Below are positions 8,834-14,723 of a stretch of 64,000 nt of DNA, piece by piece; position 1 is the stretch's first letter; each line of letters opens with the position of its first letter. Below the pieces are notes generated by a model. The model searched no databases. It was not told the origin of the DNA and saw only the letters and a program-made list of their open reading frames with translations. The stretch is from assembly GCF_049800775.1 (NCBI RefSeq), contig NZ_JBNAFR010000004.1, forward strand, positions 124,001 through 188,000, in the 5' to 3' direction. The position numbers were made by a program, and so were the translations under genes. Origin of the DNA: Dinoroseobacter sp049800775 (GTDB taxonomy: Bacteria > Pseudomonadota > Alphaproteobacteria > Rhodobacterales > Rhodobacteraceae).

Positions 8834-9509
8834 CGGCTTTGCGCCCCAAGGCCTTGGTCATCTCGAACACCTTCGACGCCCCGGCCAGCAGATGGGTCGC
8901 CATCAGGCTCTCGGCCCATTCCGGGGCGCGCGCCTCGATGGCATCGATCAGCTCCGCATGGTGATGCAGGCTGCGGATGAGGTCCGCGTCCGAATAGATC
9001 CGGTAGGTCCGGGTCACCATGCCCACATCGAAGGCCATGGTCATCAACGCCGTCAGCCGGGGCGAGCGCGCGGCCATGACGATCCGCCTGTGGAAGCGTT
9101 CATTCGCCTCGGTCAGGATATGGTAATCCTCATCCGTGCGCGGCGGCGTATGCGCGCGCATATCCGTCAGGATCTCCTTGAGGGCGGCGATATCCTCGTC
9201 GCTGGCATGGCGCGCGGCCCGCTGGGCGGAATAGGTCTCCAGCAGTTTGCGGATCTGAAAGATCTGTTCGATCTCGTCCTCGGGGAATTTCGCGACCCGC
9301 GTGGTGTAGCCCGATTGCCGCTCGACGAAGCCCTCGAGGATGAGACGCCCGATCGCCTCACGCACGGGCGTGCGGCTGAGGCCGAGATCCTCGCTCAGGC
9401 GCTTTTCCGTCAGACGCTCGCCCTCCTGCAACAGCCCGGACACGATATTCGCGCGGATCGTGCGATAGGCGTGTTCGGCGGCATTGATCCGCGGCGAGGC
9501 GTCGTTCAT
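8826..9509 (-). CDS. GntR-family regulator, FCD subgroup
   Basis: 227 residues. The winged HTH spans about residues 12-75 (LTEKRLSEDLGLSRTPVREA). The FCD effector domain follows with likely metal-binding His in NERFHRRIV, HHHAELIDA and MATHLLAG. First gene of the leftward operon with the CitE-like lyase and amidase. A GTATAC element (9555-9565) lies about 46 bases upstream, and a matching one fronts the MmgE/PrpD operon, so it probably controls both arms of this block in response to an acid or acyl-CoA intermediate. Confidence 0.87.
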   Translation of the reverse strand: MNDASPRINAAEHAYRTIRANIVSGLLQEGERLTEKRLSEDLGLSRTPVREAIGRLILEGFVERQSGYTTRVAKFPEDEIEQIFQIRKLLETYSAQRAARHASDEDIAALKEILTDMRAHTPPRTDEDYHILTEANERFHRRIVMAARSPRLTALMTMAFDVGMVTRTYRIYSDADLIRSLHHHAELIDAIEARAPEWAESLMATHLLAGASKVFEMTKALGRKADE

Positions 9510-9554
9510 GGCGGTGTCCTGAATGGTCGGGCGTTACGCTGTATCTATGTTTTT

Positions 9555-9565
9555 TGTATACCAAA
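9555..9565. promoter_or_regulatory. Candidate GntR operator, copy 2
   Basis: TGTATACCAAA in an AT-rich patch upstream of the GntR gene start at 9509. It differs at one base from the element at 2627-2637. The surrounding 9510-9752 stretch carries no gene and presumably holds the promoter of the leftward GntR-lyase-amidase operon. Confidence 0.5.
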
Positions 9566-9752
9566 TCCAGCAATCCGGCGACGGTTTTGTGATGGAGAAG
9601 CTGGATGGAGCCGCGCAGGTACACCCCCGGCACGGCGGAAAACGCCATGGCCACGCGGGGCGTCACAGCGGGATCGCGAGCGGAGGCGATATGCGCCACC
9701 CACCACGCAGCTGAGTGCAGAGCGCAGCAGGGCCTTGTTTTCAGGGAAAACC

Positions 9753-10436
9753 CTAAGGGGACTCTTCGGGATGCCTCGCGAGGTAATCGGCAAGGCTTTG
9801 CCCGGCCACGACCTCAAAGTGCTGGCCCGTGCCCCGGCAGGCCACAATCCGGTCGGTGCGAAAGACGCGAAATCCGGTGCGCAGCGTGCACCATGCGGTC
9901 AGGGTCCAGACCGCGCCCCAGTATTCCATCTGCAAGGGCTGGACCTCGCGCGTGGTGACGCTGCCCTCCAGCGCATGATAGGTGATCTCGACCAGCTCGC
10001 GCCCCCGGATCGCCCGCCGCAACAGCGGCATATGGGCAAAGCCCGCCCGCGCGCGGGAGAAGGGATAGACCCCGTGGCCCCAACGTGGCGGCGCCTCCCG
10101 CGCGATGGGGGCGGCCTGCGCGACCTTGCGCGCAAGGCTCTGGGCGGCCTCCTGCAGTTCGGGATCCGCGCCCTCGGCGACGATCGCCATCCCCAGATGC
10201 TGCGCTTCGAGCTCGGTCAGGGACAGGTTCAGGGCCGAGAACAGCACCGGCTCGCGCAGCATGTAGCCCAGCCCCCGCGCCCCTTCGACCGGGATCCCCG
10301 TGGCGATCAGGGTCTCCAGATCGCGGTAGATGGTGCGCAGCGACACCTCCAACCTCTCGGCCATGTCCTGCGCCCGGTGCAGCCGCCCGTCGCGCAGGAT
10401 CTCGATGATTTCGGCCAGACGTTCGCTGCGCCGCAT
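9753..10436 (-). CDS. YafY-type regulator (DeoR-like HTH plus WYL domain)
   Basis: 227 residues. The N-terminal HTH (RRSERLAEIIEILRDGR, then LEVSLRTIYRDLETL) is followed by a linker and a WYL ligand-binding domain near residues 135-205 (LVEITYHALEG, EYWGAVWTLTAWCTLR, GFRVFRTDRI). Such proteins are cytoplasmic transcription factors that often control the adjacent small gene. Here the partner is the gene at 10440-10757, which ends 3 bases upstream, so both are probably cotranscribed and autoregulated through the dyad at 10771-10798. Confidence 0.86.
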   Translation of the reverse strand: MRRSERLAEIIEILRDGRLHRAQDMAERLEVSLRTIYRDLETLIATGIPVEGARGLGYMLREPVLFSALNLSLTELEAQHLGMAIVAEGADPELQEAAQSLARKVAQAAPIAREAPPRWGHGVYPFSRARAGFAHMPLLRRAIRGRELVEITYHALEGSVTTREVQPLQMEYWGAVWTLTAWCTLRTGFRVFRTDRIVACRGTGQHFEVVAGQSLADYLARHPEESP

Positions 10437-10439
10437 GGG

Positions 10440-10757
10440 CTAGTTCACCGAGATGGCGAGCGTGCTGTGAAAGAGCTGAACACTGGGCCCGTCAATCGCC
10501 TTCATGAACTCCGCAAGGGATGGGTCCTTGCCGATCTCCGCCGCGGCGGCCTGCGCCTCGGCGAGGCCGGCCCATTCAATATGCTCGATCCAGGTGCCAT
10601 CCTCGGTATGGGACAGGCGCCGGGCGATGAAGCCCGGGCGCTGCTGGACAAAGCGGGTCACACCTGCGGAGGCGTCGCGAAACGCCTGCGGATCGGCGCC
10701 GGGCACGAGCTTGAAGAGCACGGTTTCAACGGTGCGGGAGGTCGGGGTGTCCGTCAT
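10440..10757 (-). CDS. Small dimeric alpha-beta barrel (ABM-like) protein
   Basis: 105 residues. It has the ferredoxin-like alpha/beta pattern of antibiotic-biosynthesis-monooxygenase-like small proteins: TVETVLFKLVPGADPQAF, a central VTRFVQQRPGFIARRLSH, then GTWIEHIEWAGLAEAQAA. No cofactor residues are evident. It may be a small oxygenase, a sensor or a stress protein. It leads a two-gene unit with the WYL regulator; an inverted repeat sits 14 bases upstream of its start. Confidence 0.72.
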   Translation of the reverse strand: MTDTPTSRTVETVLFKLVPGADPQAFRDASAGVTRFVQQRPGFIARRLSHTEDGTWIEHIEWAGLAEAQAAAAEIGKDPSLAEFMKAIDGPSVQLFHSTLAISVN

Positions 10758-10770
10758 GGGTCATCTTTCC

Positions 10771-10798
10771 TGTTACGACATGGAGCCTGGTCGTAACA
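10771..10798. promoter_or_regulatory. Inverted repeat, candidate operator of the WYL regulator
   Basis: TGTTACGAC (10771-10779) and GTCGTAACA (10790-10798) form a perfect 9-bp inverted repeat with a 10-base spacer. It lies directly upstream of the small barrel protein gene that is followed by the WYL regulator. Position and symmetry suggest autoregulation; binding is inferred. Confidence 0.5.
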
Positions 10799-10845
10799 CC
10801 GCCCTCCTGACAAAGACTGTCGGGAGAGACGCCGGCCCGGACGGA

Positions 10846-11739
10846 TCAGGCCGTGAGCCCCTCGGGCTCCGGCAGGCCATGGGCCCGGCAACAGGCGGTC
10901 AGGGTGTTGGCCAGAAGACATGCGATGGTCATCGGCCCGACCCCGCCGGGCACGGGCGTGATGGCGCCAGCCACCTTGGCGCAACTGTCGAAATCGCAAT
11001 CGCCCACCAGCCGCGTGCCGCCCTCGGGTTTCTCGATGCGGTTGATGCCCACATCGATCACCGTGGCACCGGGCTTGATCCAGTCTCCGGGCACCATCTG
11101 CGGGCGGCCCACGGCGGCGACGACGATATCCGCGCCGCGCACGACCTCCGGCAGGTCCTTGGTGCGGGAATGGGCGATGGTGACGGTGCAGCTATCCCCG
11201 AGCAGCAGCTGCGCCATGGGCTTACCGACGATGTTCGACCGCCCGAGCACAACGGCGTTCAGCCCGGAGAGGCTGCCATGGTGGTCGCGCAGCATCATCA
11301 GACAGCCGAGCGGCGTGCAGGGCACCATGGATTTCTGCCCGGTCCCCAGAAGGCCCACATTCGAGATATGGAAGCCGTCCACGTCCTTGGCGGGATCGAT
11401 GGCATTGATGACCTTATCCGCATTCACATGGTCGGGCAGCGGCAGCTGCACGAGGATCCCATGGATCGCGGGGTCCTGGTTCATCGTCTCGACCAGGGCG
11501 AGCAAATCGGCTTCGGGCGTGTCCGCGTCGAGCTTGTGCTCGACGCTATGCATGCCAACCTCGACCGTCTGCTTGCCCTTGGAGCGGACATAGACCTGGC
11601 TCGCAGGATCCTCGCCAACCAGCACCACGGCCAGTCCCGGGGTCAGGTCATGGGTCTCCCTCAGGTGCGAGACATGGGTGGCAACTTTGGCACGAACAGT
11701 GGCGGCAAAGGCTTTGCCGTCGATACGGGTGGCGGTCAT
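10846..11739 (-). CDS. folD: Bifunctional methylene-THF dehydrogenase/methenyl-THF cyclohydrolase
   Basis: 297 residues, full length for FolD. Signatures: VYVRSKGKQTVEVGM with the catalytic Lys (about residue 55), QLPLPDHVN, DVDGFH, PCTPLGCLMML, and the NADP-binding GRSNIVGKPMAQLLL near residue 165. It interconverts 5,10-methylene-THF and 10-formyl-THF in the cytoplasm with NADP. The start ATG at 11739 overlaps the preceding stop as ATGA. Together with fhs (12693-14360) it links methylene-THF to formate. Confidence 0.96.
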   Translation of the reverse strand: MTATRIDGKAFAATVRAKVATHVSHLRETHDLTPGLAVVLVGEDPASQVYVRSKGKQTVEVGMHSVEHKLDADTPEADLLALVETMNQDPAIHGILVQLPLPDHVNADKVINAIDPAKDVDGFHISNVGLLGTGQKSMVPCTPLGCLMMLRDHHGSLSGLNAVVLGRSNIVGKPMAQLLLGDSCTVTIAHSRTKDLPEVVRGADIVVAAVGRPQMVPGDWIKPGATVIDVGINRIEKPEGGTRLVGDCDFDSCAKVAGAITPVPGGVGPMTIACLLANTLTACCRAHGLPEPEGLTA

Positions 11740-12305
11740 GGTTGTCTTTCCGTTTCGATCTGGGTCAGGGCATCGAGCCCCGCGGTCACGCCCCGCAGGG
11801 GAATGATCACCGTGGCATCGCCCGAGCCCTCGGGGCGATAGGTAATGACGAGCTCCCCCCCTGCCCGCATGGCCGACAGCAAGCGGTCGGTCAGGTCGGG
11901 ATTGGTGAGCGTCACGGTTTCAAGGATATTCGGAAAATCGCGCTCGCCGGGGATAAAATCCTGCCGGGTTGCGACGATCAGCAAGGTCTCGTCGAAGAAA
12001 AAGCGCAATTCGCTCAGGGTCTCGGAGGGCATGCCGCGATCCATGACCTCCATTGTCCAGCCACCGGGCGCGAGATGCAGCGAGACACGGCTGTCAAAGG
12101 CCGGCCCCCGGGAGTCCTGGTTCGACCGCACAAGCCGGCACGGCCCCGCGCCACTATCCGCGCAGACCGCGAGCCAGTCCTGCACATAGGCCCGGCGTTC
12201 GCCGAACGGATGCTGAAACCAGTCGAGATCGGCCAGCGCCGGGGCAAACGGCACCACCGCGAGCCCCGTCGCGAGTGCGAGGGTCAGGGCCCGCGCCCGG
12301 CTCAT
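11736..12305 (-). CDS. Exported protein, possibly IalB-like
   Basis: 189 residues with a clear Sec signal peptide (ARALTLALATGLAVVPFAPA, cleavage after ALA near residue 27). The mature part has two cysteines in WLAVCADSGAGPCRLVRSN, a pattern reminiscent of IalB-type periplasmic proteins, then a beta-rich remainder. The frame extends upstream, but the ATG at 12305 overlaps the chorismate mutase stop as ATGA and starts the signal peptide. It sits between chorismate mutase and folD, with coupled starts on both sides. Function unknown; the family link is tentative. Confidence 0.72.
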   Translation of the reverse strand: MSRARALTLALATGLAVVPFAPALADLDWFQHPFGERRAYVQDWLAVCADSGAGPCRLVRSNQDSRGPAFDSRVSLHLAPGGWTMEVMDRGMPSETLSELRFFFDETLLIVATRQDFIPGERDFPNILETVTLTNPDLTDRLLSAMRAGGELVITYRPEGSGDATVIIPLRGVTAGLDALTQIETERQP

Positions 12306-12628
12306 GGGCGCGCCTCGGCTCCGCGCAGGGTCTCGGCATCGCCGAGCACGACCTCCTCGCGGGCAATGGACCACTCGATAAGCTGATGCCAGAGACCCGC
12401 CGCCAGCTCCGGGTCGAGATCGCGGGACGCGGCCAGCGCGCGCACATTGTCGAGCACCTCGGCCACCCGATCCTTGGTGCGGGCGGGCAGGTTCTCGCGC
12501 TGCTTGAGGGTGATCGCCCGGTCGATATAGCCCGCGCGCCGGGCCAGCAGGGTGACCAGTTCGGTATCCAGCGCGTCAATCTCGACGCGAAGCTCCTGCA
12601 TGCTCTGACACTCTTGGGGCGCGCGCAT
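12302..12628 (-). CDS. Chorismate mutase type II (AroQ-like)
   Basis: About 108 residues, all-helical AroQ fold. Seen: LRVEIDALDTELVTLLARR with the N-terminal active-site Arg region, AGYIDRAITLKQRENLPA, TKDRVAEVLDNVRALA and a C-terminal LIEWSIAREEVVL. It converts chorismate to prephenate for Phe/Tyr synthesis. Two adjacent ATG codons (12631 and 12628) follow AGGAAGAG; the second has better spacing. No fused prephenate dehydratase. Downstream of fhs by 64 bases. Confidence 0.87.
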   Translation of the reverse strand: MRAPQECQSMQELRVEIDALDTELVTLLARRAGYIDRAITLKQRENLPARTKDRVAEVLDNVRALAASRDLDPELAAGLWHQLIEWSIAREEVVLGDAETLRGAEARP

Positions 12629-12652
12629 CATCTCTTCCTTTCCCGGGCTGTT

Positions 12653-12681
12653 GCCCCGCCTGCCTAGCGCGGCGGCGGGGC
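12653..12681 (-). terminator. GC-rich hairpin after fhs
   Basis: GCCCCGCC (12653-12660) pairs with GGCGGGGC (12674-12681) across a 13-base loop, 12 bases past the fhs stop. No T-run follows on the minus strand, so it is a weak terminator or an RNA-stabilising stem rather than a clear Rho-independent terminator. Confidence 0.35.
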
Positions 12682-12692
12682 TGCGGCCAGTC

Positions 12693-14360
12693 CTAGAACA
12701 GGCCTTCGACCTCCCCTGCGTCATTCAGCCGGATATGCTCGGCCGAGGGGACGCGCGGCAGACCGGGCATGGTCATGATCTCGCCGCAGACCACGACGAT
12801 GAAGCCCGCCCCCGCCGACAACCGCACTTCGCGCACCGGGATCGAATGGCCCACGGGTGCGCCGCGCTCGTTCGGATCGGTCGAGAAGGAATACTGGGTC
12901 TTGGCCATGCAGACCGGCAGATGGCCATAGCCCTGCTCTTCCCAGAGCTTGAGCTGATCGACGATCTTCTTGTCGGCGATGACCTTGTCGGCCCGGTAGA
13001 TCCGCTTGGAGATGGTCTCGATCTTCTCCAGCAGCGGCATCTCATCCCGGTAGATCGGCGAGAATTGCGAGCTGCCGCTCTCGGCGATTTCGGCCACGCG
13101 GGTGGCCAGCTCGGCGGAGCCTTCGGAGCCCAGCTCCCAGTGGCGCGACAGGATCGCCTCGGCGCCCTGCCCGGCCACGTAATCCTTGACCGCCTGGATC
13201 TCGGCCTCGGTATCGGTGACGAAATGGTTGATCGCCACGACCACAGGCACGCCAAAGCTCTTGAGGTTGCCGATATGGCGTCCGAGGTTCGCGCAGCCCG
13301 CCTCGACCGCCGCGACATTCTCGGCCCCAAGATCGGCCTTGGCCACACCGCCATTCATCTTCATGGCGCGCACGGTCGCCACCAGCACCACGCAATCGGG
13401 GGCAAGGCCCGCCTTGCGGCACTTGATGTTCATGAACTTCTCGGCGCCCAAATCCGCGCCGAAGCCCGCCTCGGTCACCACGTAATCGGCGACCTTGAGC
13501 GCGGTGGTGGTCGCAATCACCGAGTTGCAGCCATGGGCAATATTCGCGAAGGGCCCGCCATGGACGAAGGCCGGGTTGTTCTCGAGCGTCTGCACGAGGT
13601 TCGGCTGCATCGCGTCCTTCAAGAGGACCGTCATCGCGCCCTCGGCCTTGATATCGCGGCAGAAGACCGGCGAGCGGTCGCGGCGATAGGCGACGATCAT
13701 ATCGCCCAGACGCTTCTCAAGATCCTGCAGATCCTTGGCGAGACACAGGATCGCCATGACCTCGGAGGCCACGGTGATGTCAAACCCGGCTTCACGCGGG
13801 AAGCCATTGGCCACCCCGCCAAGCGAGGCCGTGATCTGGCGCAGGGCGCGGTCATTCATGTCGACGACGCGGCGCCAGGTGACGCGGCGGATGTCGATCT
13901 CCAGCGCGTTGCCCCAATAGATGTGGTTGTCGATCATCGCCGAGAGCAGCGAGTGCGCCGAGGTGATCGCATGGAAGTCGCCGGTGAAATGGAGGTTCAT
14001 GTCCTCCATCGGCACAACCTGCGCGTAGCCACCTCCGGCGGCGCCACCCTTCATCCCGAAATTCGGCCCGAGGGAGGCTTCTCGGATACAGACGCAAGCC
14101 TTCTTGCCGATCCGGTTCAGACCGTCGCCAAGGCCCACGGTGGTGGTGGTCTTGCCCTCACCCGCCGGGGTCGGGTTGATCGCGGTCACGAGGATCAGCT
14201 TGCCATCGGGGCGGTCCTGCACCGAGTTGATAAAGCTCTGGCTGACCTTGGCCTTGTCATGGCCATAGGGCAGCAGGTCATCGCTGCTGATGCCAAGCGT
14301 GGCGCCGATCTCCTGGATCGGCTTCTTGGTGGCGGCGCGGGCGATCTCGATGTCGGACAT
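12693..14360 (-). CDS. fhs: Formate-tetrahydrofolate ligase
   Basis: 555 residues, full length. Signatures: ATP-binding NPTPAGEGKTTTTVGLGDGL near residue 65, REASLGPNFGMKGGAAGGGY, NLHFTGDFHAIT, and FVHGGPFANIAHGCNS. It converts formate, ATP and THF to 10-formyl-THF, or runs in reverse to release formate. With folD downstream and formate dehydrogenase upstream it forms a one-carbon oxidation or assimilation module. Confidence 0.97.
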   Translation of the reverse strand: MSDIEIARAATKKPIQEIGATLGISSDDLLPYGHDKAKVSQSFINSVQDRPDGKLILVTAINPTPAGEGKTTTTVGLGDGLNRIGKKACVCIREASLGPNFGMKGGAAGGGYAQVVPMEDMNLHFTGDFHAITSAHSLLSAMIDNHIYWGNALEIDIRRVTWRRVVDMNDRALRQITASLGGVANGFPREAGFDITVASEVMAILCLAKDLQDLEKRLGDMIVAYRRDRSPVFCRDIKAEGAMTVLLKDAMQPNLVQTLENNPAFVHGGPFANIAHGCNSVIATTTALKVADYVVTEAGFGADLGAEKFMNIKCRKAGLAPDCVVLVATVRAMKMNGGVAKADLGAENVAAVEAGCANLGRHIGNLKSFGVPVVVAINHFVTDTEAEIQAVKDYVAGQGAEAILSRHWELGSEGSAELATRVAEIAESGSSQFSPIYRDEMPLLEKIETISKRIYRADKVIADKKIVDQLKLWEEQGYGHLPVCMAKTQYSFSTDPNERGAPVGHSIPVREVRLSAGAGFIVVVCGEIMTMPGLPRVPSAEHIRLNDAGEVEGLF

Positions 14361-14599
14361 GGTCGGCGGTCTTTCTCAACAAAAGGTCTCTGTCCTGAAT
14401 GCACCTTGGATACGCTTCCCGCAATGTTCTCAGGCCGACATTTTCTCTCTCTTCTACGGCGGAAACGGACCGCTTGCGCACCTGCGTTTCCGATCCGCGT
14501 CAGCGCGACCTGTTGGGTGATGGCCGAGACCGGATTGGGGTGTCTGGGCGAAAACAGTGAGTCGCATTTTGCGGCAGTGCAGCATTTTGGCCGGAAAAG

Positions 14600-14616
14600 T
14601 GAGACCACACGTCTCA
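14600..14616. promoter_or_regulatory. Interrupted palindrome upstream of fhs
   Basis: TGAGAC (14600-14605), CACAC, GTCTCA (14611-14616): a perfect 6-bp dyad with a 5-base spacer, about 240 bases upstream of fhs and just beyond the formate dehydrogenase terminator. Operator-like, cognate regulator unknown. Confidence 0.35.
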
Positions 14617-14634
14617 ATACTTGGCAAATCCGTC

Positions 14635-14675
14635 AAAAACAGCGCAGCCGCCCCAGGGTCTGCCCCGGGGCGGCT
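14635..14675 (-). terminator. Rho-independent terminator of the formate dehydrogenase operon
   Basis: On the minus strand AGCCGCCCC (from 14675) pairs with GGGGCGGCT (ending 14646), 9 bp around a 12-base loop, followed shortly by TTTTT (14639-14635). It starts 49 bases after the fdsA stop. Confidence 0.75.
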
Positions 14676-14723
14676 GTGTCTCTGCGCGGGGGCAAAAGCG
14701 CGGGGTGTCCCCCGCCGCTGGCC

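Larger units (their letters stand above)
14361..14723. other. Intergenic region between fhs and formate dehydrogenase
   Basis: 363 bases with no gene. It holds the fdsA terminator (14635-14675), an interrupted palindrome at 14600-14616, and an 8-bp dyad CGGAAACG (14460-14467) / CGTTTCCG (14485-14492). The fhs promoter must lie here; no convincing -35/-10 pair was identified. Confidence 0.5.

Noticed and set aside
9735..9760. GGGAAAACCC-containing stem as terminator of the WYL gene
   Set aside because: The stem is only 3-4 bp and overlaps the end of the coding region; too weak.
8760..10796. Long plus-strand open frame of 678 codons opposite the GntR and WYL genes
   Set aside because: Shadow of two well-supported regulators on the other strand; no protein-like features.
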